DNA from: Bacteroidaceae bacterium
Lineage (GTDB): Bacteria > Bacteroidota > Bacteroidia > Bacteroidales > Bacteroidaceae
Assembly: GCA_017617635.1 (NCBI GenBank)
Contig: JAFZVW010000059.1
Span: 1-60,398 of the forward strand
Length of the DNA stretch: 60,398 nt
Direction: 5' to 3'
Both the position numbers and the translations under genes were made by a program. Below the pieces are notes generated by a model, which saw only the letters and a list, made by a program, of their open reading frames with translations, made no database searches and was not told where the DNA came from. Positions 34,367 to 42,494 of the stretch are shown here, piece after piece. Each line of letters begins with the position of its first letter. Position 1 is the first letter of the stretch.

Positions 34367-34909
34367 TTACTTGCCGAAGTAGCGCTTCAGGAGGCCTTCG
34401 AAGCCGCGGCCGTGGCGTGCCTCGTCCTTTGCCATCTCGTGTACTGTGTCGTGTATGGCATCCAGATTGGCTGCCTTGGCTGCCTTGGCTATATCCATCT
34501 TGCCGGCGCATGCTCCGCACTCTGCCTCGGCGCGTTTCTCCAGGTTGGTCTTGGTGTCCCAAACGCAGTCACCGATCAGCTCGGCAAACCTGGATGCGTG
34601 ATCTGCTTCCTCGAAAGCGTAGCGCTTGAATGCCTCTGCGATTTCGGGATAGCCTTCGCGGTCTGCCTGACGTGACATTGCCAGATACATGCCTACCTCG
34701 GTGCACTCGCCGCTGAAGTGGGCCTTGAGGCCTTCCATAATCTCCTGGGGGCAACCCTTTGCAACACCTATTACGTGCTCTGTTACATACTCGCGGTCAC
34801 CTTCTACCTTGGTGAACTTGTCGCCTGATACCTTGCACTGTGGGCATCTCTCAGGTGCCGAATCTCCCTCGTGGACATAGCCACATACTGAACATACGAA
34901 TTTTGCCAT
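34367..34909 (-). CDS. rbr: Reverse rubrerythrin
   Basis: The 180-residue protein has a rubredoxin-type Fe(Cys)4 site at the N-terminus ([10 protein letters not shown] and CPQC). It is followed by a ferritin-like di-iron domain with [19 protein letters not shown] and [10 protein letters not shown]. Domain order is the reverse of classical rubrerythrin. Such proteins act as peroxide reductases in anaerobes. It has its own promoter and is divergent from tRNA-Gly; a 14-bp inverted repeat lies between the two. Confidence 0.95.
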   Translation of the reverse strand: MAKFVCSVCGYVHEGDSAPERCPQCKVSGDKFTKVEGDREYVTEHVIGVAKGCPQEIMEGLKAHFSGECTEVGMYLAMSRQADREGYPEIAEAFKRYAFEEADHASRFAELIGDCVWDTKTNLEKRAEAECGACAGKMDIAKAAKAANLDAIHDTVHEMAKDEARHGRGFEGLLKRYFGK

Positions 34910-34956
34910 AGTTTTTTTGTTTAGTGGTTTAGCTCTCTTTTGTAATTACTACAAGA

Positions 34957-34988
34957 CAAAGATAATCGTTTTAGGTGATTTATACAAG
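34957..34988 (-). promoter_or_regulatory. Promoter of the rubrerythrin gene
   Basis: On the minus strand CTTG (34988-34985) precedes TATCTTTG (34964-34957) by 20 nt. The leader is about 40 nt. Confidence 0.65.
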
Positions 34989-35013
34989 AGTTTAAAATGA
35001 TTTGTAATTAAAA

Positions 35014-35050
35014 TACGGTATTTTCTTGCCATTTAGAAGAAAATACCGTA
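35014..35050. promoter_or_regulatory. 14-bp perfect inverted repeat over the tRNA-Gly promoter
   Basis: TACGGTATTTTCTT (35014-35027) and AAGAAAATACCGTA (35037-35050) are exact inverted repeats around a 9-nt spacer. The arms touch the -33 element and the first bases of the -7 box of the tRNA-Gly promoter, and the site lies about 26 nt upstream of the rubrerythrin promoter. It looks like an operator. Confidence 0.6.
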
Positions 35051-35056
35051 CCTTTG
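35026..35056 (+). promoter_or_regulatory. Promoter of tRNA-Gly
   Basis: TTG (35026-35028) and TACCTTTG (35049-35056) are 20 nt apart, 16 nt before the mature tRNA. Confidence 0.7.
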
Positions 35057-35072
35057 TAGTGTCGTAAGATAT

Positions 35073-35145
35073 GCGGTAGTAGCTCAGTTGGTAGAGCGGA
35101 AGCTTCCCAAGCTTCAGGTCGCGGGATCGTGCCCCGTCTACCGCT
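35073..35145 (+). tRNA. tRNA-Gly (anticodon CCC)
   Basis: The acceptor stem GCGGTAG/CTACCGC, D arm GCTC/GAGC, and anticodon arm GAAGC-TTCCCAA-GCTTC with anticodon CCC give a full 73-nt cloverleaf. The T arm is GCGGG-ATCGTGC-CCCGT. Its loop has A54 and T58 where nearly all tRNAs have T54 and A58. CCA is not encoded. Confidence 0.92.
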
Positions 35146-35149
35146 CCCC

Positions 35150-35176
35150 CTTGAACTTCTTGAACCCCTTGAACCT
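35150..35176. repeat. CTTGAANNN 9-bp tandem repeat
   Basis: CTTGAA occurs at 35150, 35159 and 35168, followed by CTT, CCC and CCT. It fills the space between tRNA-Gly and the stop of the opposing porin gene. The same unit, as TTCAAGNNN, occurs inside the gene at 55901-56668. Confidence 0.75.
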
Positions 35177-35179
35177 TTT

Positions 35180-36724
35180 TCAGAACTTGAATCCTATCGT
35201 CGCACTGATGCTGTGACGGGACAGGTCGACTGGTATTGCGTTCATCTCGACACCGGTATGTCTGCTGGAGAAGGCGTAGTAATCGCCGTTCTGTATGCGG
35301 TATTTGTATGCCAGGTCCAAGTAGAATTTCTTGTTGCGATAACCTAATCCAGCCGTAGCAATATGTGTATCACCAAGGTTCATGTACTGGAAGCTGGTAG
35401 GATAGTCAACGGCATTTGCCACATAACAATCGGGAGACAATGCTGCATCCCAGAATGCTCCCGGCTTGTAGATACTGGCAATGTAGTTGTATCCTGCACG
35501 CAGGCTGAGACCCTCGATAGGCTTGTATTCAATACCGAGACGCAGTGTATGCTGACCGCGTATCATATCCCGGGTCCATGCATTGATATCCAGATCCTTT
35601 ATCCAATGACCATAGCCATCTGGGTATGACATACTGGTATTCTGGTACAGCGCATACTCGTACTCTGCACCAAGGGCTACGCTCTTGCCGAAAGTGGTTC
35701 CCAACTGACCGCGGAACTTCCATGGTGTGGTCAGGCGGTACCGCAGATAGTTGTCTGTCTCGGCATAGTAGTCGTAGTATTTGCGTGCTGTAGGATCATA
35801 AGTGGCAATGCCTGCTTCGAAATCCTCCTTGCTCTGATAATAGTACTTTGTACTGAGGCTCTGGTCATCGGCATACTCCAGGCGGTACCATGTGGGACTC
35901 TCGATGGTAAGACCAATGCGGAAGGGATTGTCCTTTATGGGACGTATTATGGTTCCTATCTTGAAATTGAATCCGTTACCCTTAATATGCTGTTCGTTTA
36001 TATATGCAAAGTCCTGTATATTCTCATTTTCTATGGTGCCATTACGCCGTTCTAAGAAATCAGTCATCTGACGCCAGTCAAGCCTGTCCATACCGAATGT
36101 CAGACCAAGGAAGACCTGATCCTGGACATTGGCACTGAGGTTGAAATCAAAACTGTTGAGTGAACCTGACGCAGAGGAAATTGTGCTGTTATCCAAAGTA
36201 ATAGCGTTGTTATCTGCCCACAGGTTACCCATCGAAGCAGCTTCGTAAATTCTTGGCTCAGGAGGATTACTTATTGCAACGGATGCCATATCTTCCAACT
36301 GATGCGCAAATGATGCTCCGGTTTCGACCTGGCCATAGAAGGCCTGCCTGTAGTTAATCTTGCGCTGGTAGTTGAAGGCGATATTGAAATTCCTCAACTT
36401 GCCTTCCATGGGGAACGAGGCAACAATACCTGCCTGATCCAGGGTAATGCCTCCGTTGCTGTAACCCTTGGCACTGTTGTCAGCGCCCCAGTTGCCGCCT
36501 ACGGAGAGCGAAATATCGTTCTTCTTCATCATGCCGATGCCTGCAGGATTGGAACTGATGGTGCTGATGTCAGCTCCCAGGGCACCCATGGCGCCGCCCA
36601 TTGAAACGTAACGTGACGTTCCTATGACATCTGCCTGATTTGTAATCTGGTTGTTGACGTATGTATCCTGTGCATACACCGACATTACGGCAGACAATGC
36701 TGCTAAAGTGATTATCTTTTTCAT
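35180..36724 (-). CDS. OmpP1/FadL-like outer-membrane transporter
   Basis: The 514-residue protein has a signal peptide (cleavage near VYAQ, about 19). The mature N-terminus RYVSMGGAMGALGADISTISSNPAGIG is the hatch-like motif of the OmpP1/FadL/TodX family. The rest alternates hydrophobic and polar residues as in a beta barrel, and the last residue is Phe. Family members pass hydrophobic compounds such as fatty acids across the outer membrane; the ligand here is unknown. It follows the Gly/Ser-rich gene by 21 nt. Confidence 0.88.
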   Translation of the reverse strand: MKKIITLAALSAVMSVYAQDTYVNNQITNQADVIGTSRYVSMGGAMGALGADISTISSNPAGIGMMKKNDISLSVGGNWGADNSAKGYSNGGITLDQAGIVASFPMEGKLRNFNIAFNYQRKINYRQAFYGQVETGASFAHQLEDMASVAISNPPEPRIYEAASMGNLWADNNAITLDNSTISSASGSLNSFDFNLSANVQDQVFLGLTFGMDRLDWRQMTDFLERRNGTIENENIQDFAYINEQHIKGNGFNFKIGTIIRPIKDNPFRIGLTIESPTWYRLEYADDQSLSTKYYYQSKEDFEAGIATYDPTARKYYDYYAETDNYLRYRLTTPWKFRGQLGTTFGKSVALGAEYEYALYQNTSMSYPDGYGHWIKDLDINAWTRDMIRGQHTLRLGIEYKPIEGLSLRAGYNYIASIYKPGAFWDAALSPDCYVANAVDYPTSFQYMNLGDTHIATAGLGYRNKKFYLDLAYKYRIQNGDYYAFSSRHTGVEMNAIPVDLSRHSISATIGFKF

Positions 36725-36745
36725 ACGTAAGTTAATGTTGAATTC

Positions 36746-37810
36746 TTAACGTCCACGACCACCGCGGAAGCCACCGCCACCGCCTCCACCGAAACTGCCG
36801 CCTGAGGAACGGAAACCGCCGCCGCTGCCTGAAGAACGGAATCCGCCGCCGCTGGAGCTTGAGCTTGAGCTTGAACTGCGTGACGGGCTGCTGTAGCTGT
36901 GTGATGAACTGCCTGAAGAGCCGCGTGAGCCTCCCCAGGTTCTGTTGTTGCTGTCCGTACTGCGGCTTGGGCGACCGCTGTATGTATTGCCGCGGCCGAA
37001 GGTACGTGAGTTTTCTCCGCCTCTGTTACGGTAATTGTCACCATAGCTACGCGGGTTGCCTGTCGTAGCACTGCGCATACCCATTGTGCGCCCGCCGCCA
37101 TAGCGGTTGTTGTGAATGGCATTGGCATTGCGTACGCTCATGCTACGGTATCCTGTACCATAGTGATGGGGATGATGGGGATGTATGCCCGGATGCCATG
37201 TATAGCTCCATCCGAAGCCCCATGAGAAGCCCCATGTGCAGCCCCACCCTACTGAACACCATCCGCCTACGTAGACAGGACGGTACCATGGATCCCAGAA
37301 CCATGGGTCGTAGTACCACGGGTTATAGATGTAGGCGATACGGTCCCAGTACCAGGGATCGTAGTAGCGTGATCCGCGGAAGCGTGCCAGACGGGTGCTG
37401 TAGTAGAACTCGTCTTCCTCGGCATCCCTGTAGCCACGTGTATATCCGTCGTCGTAGCCAAGGTCGTACAGGCTGGCCTGCTTCTTGCCCTTCCTAGCTA
37501 CAACAACAGAGTCGGCAACTGTTGCAGATGTATCTGCAACGCTTGTGCGGCGTCCGCGACGGTTGTACTCGTCCACGTCACGCAGAGTGCCTGTGTGGTA
37601 GTCTGCCTCGCCGCCGGACGAGGTTGTTGCCACGTCGTCGTCATACTCGACGACAATCCTGCGCGGCTGCTGTTTCCTGTCGTTCCGGACGGTCTTATCG
37701 TTCTTGGACTTTCGGCCGAAATACATCTCGTCATCATCATCCTGCGCCATGATTGCGATGGTGGGCAGTATGAGTGCTACCAGTGCAAAGATAAATGACT
37801 TGCGATTCAT
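36746..37810 (-). CDS. Exported Tyr/Trp-rich protein with Gly/Ser-rich tail
   Basis: The 354-residue product has a signal peptide (about 1-22) and a charged region with DDDDE and Arg-Lys. A core (about 125-215) has repeats of YDPWYWD, PWYYDPWFWDPW and GWGCTWGFSWGFGW, and a long tail is nearly all Gly, Ser, Arg and Asn ending GGFRGGRGR. I do not recognise a domain or function. It is upstream of and probably cotranscribed with the porin gene, so it may be a surface or outer-membrane-associated protein. A TATTTTTG box lies at 37847-37840. Confidence 0.75.
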   Translation of the reverse strand: MNRKSFIFALVALILPTIAIMAQDDDDEMYFGRKSKNDKTVRNDRKQQPRRIVVEYDDDVATTSSGGEADYHTGTLRDVDEYNRRGRRTSVADTSATVADSVVVARKGKKQASLYDLGYDDGYTRGYRDAEEDEFYYSTRLARFRGSRYYDPWYWDRIAYIYNPWYYDPWFWDPWYRPVYVGGWCSVGWGCTWGFSWGFGWSYTWHPGIHPHHPHHYGTGYRSMSVRNANAIHNNRYGGGRTMGMRSATTGNPRSYGDNYRNRGGENSRTFGRGNTYSGRPSRSTDSNNRTWGGSRGSSGSSSHSYSSPSRSSSSSSSSSGGGFRSSGSGGGFRSSGGSFGGGGGGGFRGGRGR

Positions 37811-37839
37811 AGTATAATGTTTTTATAGTTTGTCTGATG

Positions 37840-37847
37840 CAAAAATA
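37840..37847 (-). promoter_or_regulatory. Promoter -7 box of the Gly/Ser-rich / porin pair
   Basis: The minus strand reads TATTTTTG, 29 nt before the start at 37810. Confidence 0.45.
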
Positions 37848-37917
37848 CTTGTTTAAGACATGTATATTTCGGGTGATTTCCTAAATTGGATAGGAAAATC
37901 CCTTTTCATGGTTTCTG

Positions 37918-38802
37918 CTATGCTTTTTTGCTGAAGAGCAGCATTGTCCATTCAGATTCGCTGCGTGACGTCTCGAACCGGAAGCCGAGCTCCGCGGCTT
38001 TCTGCTGCAGGACTTCTGCATCTGAGGAGTAGAATCCGCTAAGAAGCATTTGCCCCCCGGCCTTTACGCAGGATGCAAAGCGCGGCATATCGGCAAGGAG
38101 GATATTGCGGTTGATATTGGCTATCAACAGGTCTGCCTGAGGAGCAGCGGAATCGTATTCCTGCACGAGAACGGCCGAATCCCCCTCGCATACGCGAACA
38201 TTGTCTATATTGTTAAGCTGAAGGTTGTCGGTGGCATTGCGTACGCTCCATTCGTCAATGTCGTAGGCGAAAACGTCCTGTGCACCCAGCATACTGCACA
38301 TTATGGCCAGTATGCCTGTTCCTGTGCCTGCGTCTATGACATGCCTGCCACTGAGGTCCGTCTCCAGCAGCTGGCGCAGTATCAGGCGCGTGGTCTGGTG
38401 CGAACCGGTTCCGAATGCCTGACAGGGATTGATCCTGATATCGAACCTGGCCTGTGGTATGTCGGTATGGCGTGTATCGTGTATGCAGACGAGGCATTCG
38501 GCAGGTTCGGACGCTGAATCCAGTATGATAGGACGGAAGCCCTCGTCCTCCCACTGTGCATTCCAGTTTTCGTAGGCTGCCGGGGTAACGGCATAGCTTA
38601 TCCAGACGCCCTCAATCGGAAATGCTGCAATGACTGTATCGAGTTCGTCCTGACGGAATAAAGGCTGCTGCACCCACCCTTTGACACCATGAGGGGTATT
38701 CTCGAATGCTTCAAAACCGCAATCGGCTATCATGGCAATGAGGACATCTGCAGAGGCCTCGGTACATGGTGTAAGAGTAAAGTCAACTTCGTAGTATTTC
38801 AT
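37918..38802 (-). CDS. prmA: Ribosomal protein L11 methyltransferase
   Basis: Starting at ATG 38802 (MKYYEVDFTL) the 294-residue protein has the PrmA N-terminal domain and a class I SAM methyltransferase fold. Seen are FGTGSHQTTRLILRQLL, the SAM-binding VIDAGTGTGILAIMC, and LLIANINRNILL matching the N-I-N motif. It methylates L11. It lies 11 nt downstream of the LolC/E-like gene, as the last gene of the six-gene run. Confidence 0.95.
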   Translation of the reverse strand: MKYYEVDFTLTPCTEASADVLIAMIADCGFEAFENTPHGVKGWVQQPLFRQDELDTVIAAFPIEGVWISYAVTPAAYENWNAQWEDEGFRPIILDSASEPAECLVCIHDTRHTDIPQARFDIRINPCQAFGTGSHQTTRLILRQLLETDLSGRHVIDAGTGTGILAIMCSMLGAQDVFAYDIDEWSVRNATDNLQLNNIDNVRVCEGDSAVLVQEYDSAAPQADLLIANINRNILLADMPRFASCVKAGGQMLLSGFYSSDAEVLQQKAAELGFRFETSRSESEWTMLLFSKKA

Positions 38803-38813
38803 CTTACCAAGGG

Positions 38814-40052
38814 TTATTCGAACCTGATACTCTTTGCCGGATGGATTCTGCTTATCAGATAGCTGGGTATCACAAGCACCATGACACATATCACAAGGGT
38901 TGAGATATTTACGACGGCAATCTGTGTCCACGGGAAACTGACGGGTACGGTATTTAGGTAGTAATTGGCAGGATCAAGCTTGGCAACGCCTGTGTATTTC
39001 TGCAGATACAGGAGCGCAAAGGCAATGGCATTGCCGATTACCATGCCGCGGACGACAATCATGGCACTGAGGTACAGAAACAGGTGGCGGAGCTGCGAGT
39101 CGGTGGCGCCCATTGCCTTCATTATACCGATGAACTGGGTACGCTCGAGTATGATTATGAGCAGACCGCTGACCATTGTGACACATGCCACGCATATCAT
39201 AAGTATCAGGATGGCAATGACATTGGTGTCGAGCAGTGTCAGCCACGAGAATATCTGCGGATATATTTCCCTGACTGTAGGATTGGCATAATACTGACCG
39301 TTGCAGTCCGTCAGGTTCAGCACGACACGTCCGACCTTCATTGCGGTTTCGTTAAGGTCGCGGAAACCGGGCAGGATGACCTCGGCTCCGCTGTAGATAT
39401 CTTGGTCCCAGTGTGCTATGCCCTGCACGTTGCGCACGTCGGCAAACACGAGGTTGTCGTCAAAGTCACTCAGGTATGTATTGAAGATGCCTGCGACGAT
39501 GTATCTGCGTGCACGTAACTGACTGGTAAAGAAATAGGCATATACGCGGTCACCGGTCTTCAGCTTCAGCGCATTGGCAGTACGGCCCGAAATGATGATA
39601 CTGTCCGAAGGACTGTCGCCTGCACCGAACTGCGGGATATGTCCGTCGGCCATGCAGCTGCGGATGAACGTGAGGTCGTATTCGCTACCGATGCCGCGTA
39701 CGACTGTGCCGCGAAAGGCATCGGCGGTCTTGAACATACCTGTCTGTACTGCATATCGCTGTACACGTTCCACACCGGGTATGGCACGCAGTTCGCCGAC
39801 AAGACTGTCTGTAATCTGTATGGGCATCGAGGTTGACTGATACATGCTCTTGGCATTGACGACCTCGATATAGCCTGCTATGTCTGCTACCTTGCGACGG
39901 ACTTCGTTCTGGAATCCAAGTGCAATGGAAAGGCTCATGACCATAACCAGGACACCGATGGCGACACCTGCGGTGGCTATGCGGACAGCGGATTGCGAAA
40001 TACGGCTTCCGCCTGCATTGTTATTGTATAGTCTTCGGGCTATGGAGAGCAT
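38814..40052 (-). CDS. LolC/LolE-like ABC transporter permease (FtsX family)
   Basis: The 412-residue protein has one N-terminal helix (about 25-48), a MacB-like periplasmic domain (about 50-265), and three C-terminal helices, the four-helix plan of lipoprotein-releasing permeases. IARRLYNNNAGGSRISQSAV and ERTQFIGIMKAMGATDSQLR match the family. It would help extract lipoproteins from the inner membrane for transfer to the outer one. The ATPase LolD is not adjacent. It follows the aminotransferase gene by 7 nt. Confidence 0.9.
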   Translation of the reverse strand: MLSIARRLYNNNAGGSRISQSAVRIATAGVAIGVLVMVMSLSIALGFQNEVRRKVADIAGYIEVVNAKSMYQSTSMPIQITDSLVGELRAIPGVERVQRYAVQTGMFKTADAFRGTVVRGIGSEYDLTFIRSCMADGHIPQFGAGDSPSDSIIISGRTANALKLKTGDRVYAYFFTSQLRARRYIVAGIFNTYLSDFDDNLVFADVRNVQGIAHWDQDIYSGAEVILPGFRDLNETAMKVGRVVLNLTDCNGQYYANPTVREIYPQIFSWLTLLDTNVIAILILMICVACVTMVSGLLIIILERTQFIGIMKAMGATDSQLRHLFLYLSAMIVVRGMVIGNAIAFALLYLQKYTGVAKLDPANYYLNTVPVSFPWTQIAVVNISTLVICVMVLVIPSYLISRIHPAKSIRFE

Positions 40053-40059
40053 GACTTAT

Positions 40060-41259
40060 TCATTCGGTGCGGCCGGGGTATGCCTCGATGGCCTTGCGCA
40101 GGATGAAGAGTGCCCGTACAAGGTCCTCCTTCTTGAGCACATAGGCAAGACGTACCTGATTGTATCCTGCTCCGGGTGTGGTATAGAATCCTGCAGCCGG
40201 AGCCATCATAATGGTTTCGCCCTCGTACTGGAAGTCCGACAGGCACCATGCACAGAATTTCTCGGCATCGTCCACCGGAAGCTTGGCAACAGTATAGAAA
40301 GCGCCCATAGGTATCGGACTGTAGACTCCGGGGATACGGTTAAGACCGTCTATCAGGCATTTGCGCCGCTCTACATATTCGTCGTATACCTCGCGGCTGT
40401 ATTCCTCGGGTTCGTCCAACGACGCCTCGGCGGCAATCTGACCGATGAGCGGCGGGGAAAGACGTGCCTGGCAGAATTTCATGACTGCCCTACGTACCTC
40501 GGCATTCTTGGTTATAAGGGCTCCGATACGGATTCCGCACTCGCTATAACGCTTTGATACTGAATCGATAAGAACCACATTGTTCTCAATTCCCTCCAAG
40601 TGGCATGCGCTGATGTATGGAGAGCCTGTATATATGAATTCGCGGTAAACTTCGTCACTGAACAGATACAAGTCGTATTTCTTGACCAAGTCACGAATCT
40701 GGTTCATTTCCCTGCGTGTATACAGGTAACCGGTAGGGTTGTTGGGATTGCAGATGAGTATTGCCCGTGTGCGCTCGTTTATAAGCTCCTCGAATTTCTC
40801 GACCTTGGGCAGAGAGAACCCTTCTTCGATAGTGGTTGCAATAGTACGGATGACGGCACCTGCCGAGATTGCAAATGCCATGTAGTTGGCATACGCCGGC
40901 TCGGGAACGATAATCTCGTCTCCGGGATTGAGGCATGCAAGGAACGAGAACAGGACGGCCTCGCTGCCGCCGCTGGTTATGATAATGTCGTCTGCAGTAA
41001 GGTTAATATTGTATTTCGCGTAATACTTGACCAGTTTCCTGCGGTACGACAAATAGCCCTGAGACGGACTGTACTCCAGGATCTTGCGGTCGATATTACG
41101 TATTGCATCCAAGGCCGCCTGGGGTGTGGGCAGGTCGGGCTGACCGATGTTGAGATGATAGACATGAACCCCGCGTTCCTTGGCTGCATAGGCCAATGGA
41201 GCAAGTTTGCGGATTGGTGACTCGGGCATCTCGTGGCCTCGAACTGATATCTGTGGCAT
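40060..41259 (-). CDS. Class I PLP-dependent aminotransferase (AspC-like)
   Basis: The 399-residue fold type I aminotransferase shows HLNIGQPDLPTP, the PLP-ring region ICNPNNPTGYLY, YLFSDEVYREFIYTG, and the Schiff-base Lys in DSVSKRYSECGIRIGAL with the C-terminal Arg near QVRLAYVL. Aspartate or a related amino acid is the likely donor. It sits between a membrane protein gene and the LolC/E gene with 14- and 7-nt gaps. Confidence 0.92.
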   Translation of the reverse strand: MPQISVRGHEMPESPIRKLAPLAYAAKERGVHVYHLNIGQPDLPTPQAALDAIRNIDRKILEYSPSQGYLSYRRKLVKYYAKYNINLTADDIIITSGGSEAVLFSFLACLNPGDEIIVPEPAYANYMAFAISAGAVIRTIATTIEEGFSLPKVEKFEELINERTRAILICNPNNPTGYLYTRREMNQIRDLVKKYDLYLFSDEVYREFIYTGSPYISACHLEGIENNVVLIDSVSKRYSECGIRIGALITKNAEVRRAVMKFCQARLSPPLIGQIAAEASLDEPEEYSREVYDEYVERRKCLIDGLNRIPGVYSPIPMGAFYTVAKLPVDDAEKFCAWCLSDFQYEGETIMMAPAAGFYTTPGAGYNQVRLAYVLKKEDLVRALFILRKAIEAYPGRTE

Positions 41260-41273
41260 ATTCTAATATTGAT

Positions 41274-42494
41274 TTATCTTCTGAAAAAATAGTACGACCA
41301 GTACGTACCACCGTACATATCCAGACATGCCTTGCGCTGTTGCCCGGTATCATTGGCATTCCTGGCCATAATCTGAATAAAGTCGGTGATAGCCGTGGTA
41401 ATCTCTTCGTCCTCAAGCACAGGCCCGTCACTTACATGACGGCGTTGTGCCAGAATATATGCTTCCCTGTAATGGCGTGGCATAGAGTCACTGACTGCGT
41501 AATACTGCGTAAGTTTCCTGACGAATTCTCCTAGTTTCCTGTCAAGCAACAAGGAACAGAGGTAGTAATCTGCCAGTGGCTGGATGCTTAGGGAATCCTG
41601 TTTCATGCGCAGGGTGTCTGCCATTGCATGCTGACGCATCTCCATCGCTTTTTCCAAAAACCTGGCTGTGGTAATCCTGGCTCCCGGAACAATGGCCGCA
41701 CGTATGTGCCTTGCGACCATGCATGGTGCCTGATACATCCGGCAAGCCAAAGTCGTATCGGGGATAAGGCTTTCGCTCCCCTTTAGACCTGGCTGGGAGA
41801 AAAGTTCGTCTGCCAGGCGTCCTTCGCGGCTGAGGGCCAATGCATGCATCGCCGTGATGTTGCGGTTCTGTACAGTATAGTCGTTAGCGACATCCAGTGC
41901 CTGACGTGTATCGCCCTGTTGCATCAGCCTCTCGACAAGCAACTGGTCATGCAGTTCGCGATTGTGGTTTGCCACTATAAGGGACATAAGCATGCCAAGC
42001 GCAAGTATCAAGACATTACTGCACAGATAATGCGGTACTGTGTCGTGTTCGGCATGATTATCGCGTATCGGCAACGAAGCCGCGCACAGGACAACGGCGA
42101 CCGTCATCATGACGCATCCGAGAAGAACCGGGAAATGGATATCCGAATCCTGTATGCTGTGCATCCTGGCACCCGTCAGGATGCCGAGAGTCACAAACGA
42201 CGGCAGAGTAGCCACTGCCTTGAGACGAATGGGGAACGAGAAAAAATGCAGGAGCAGTACAGACGGCAAAGCGGCGAGCATAGTAGCCAGTATGGCTGAA
42301 AAGACAATGGAGTCGAGCATGTCTCCCCCACTGCTTATATAATGTGCCAAGGCTACTATATCGCGCTGTCCTGCCAGATACATGTACAGCGAATATACTA
42401 CAAAACACAGCACGCAAGCTACCGTGAGGAAGCTTGCGGTCTGCTGTGTGCTATGGTAGTAATATTTCAATCCTTGACCATCCTCAGAACGCAT
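41274..42494 (-). CDS. Uncharacterised membrane protein with helical-repeat C-terminal half (DUF6057-like)
   Basis: From ATG 42494 the protein has about 406 residues: five hydrophobic segments in the first 180 residues, then a soluble helical part with RLMQQGDTRQALDVANDY that looks like tetratricopeptide-type repeats. It ends TYWSYYFFRR. It recalls DUF6057 of Bacteroidetes, which I hold only moderately likely. The start is unsure: ATG 42494 lies inside glgB, while TTG 42470 overlaps the glgB stop as TTGA and begins LKYYYHST. Function unknown. Confidence 0.7.
   Translation of the reverse strand: MRSEDGQGLKYYYHSTQQTASFLTVACVLCFVVYSLYMYLAGQRDIVALAHYISSGGDMLDSIVFSAILATMLAALPSVLLLHFFSFPIRLKAVATLPSFVTLGILTGARMHSIQDSDIHFPVLLGCVMMTVAVVLCAASLPIRDNHAEHDTVPHYLCSNVLILALGMLMSLIVANHNRELHDQLLVERLMQQGDTRQALDVANDYTVQNRNITAMHALALSREGRLADELFSQPGLKGSESLIPDTTLACRMYQAPCMVARHIRAAIVPGARITTARFLEKAMEMRQHAMADTLRMKQDSLSIQPLADYYLCSLLLDRKLGEFVRKLTQYYAVSDSMPRHYREAYILAQRRHVSDGPVLEDEEITTAITDFIQIMARNANDTGQQRKACLDMYGGTYWSYYFFRR

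Noticed and set aside
35150-35176. CRISPR or terminator
   Set aside because: Units are only 9 bp with 3 variable bases, and no hairpin forms.
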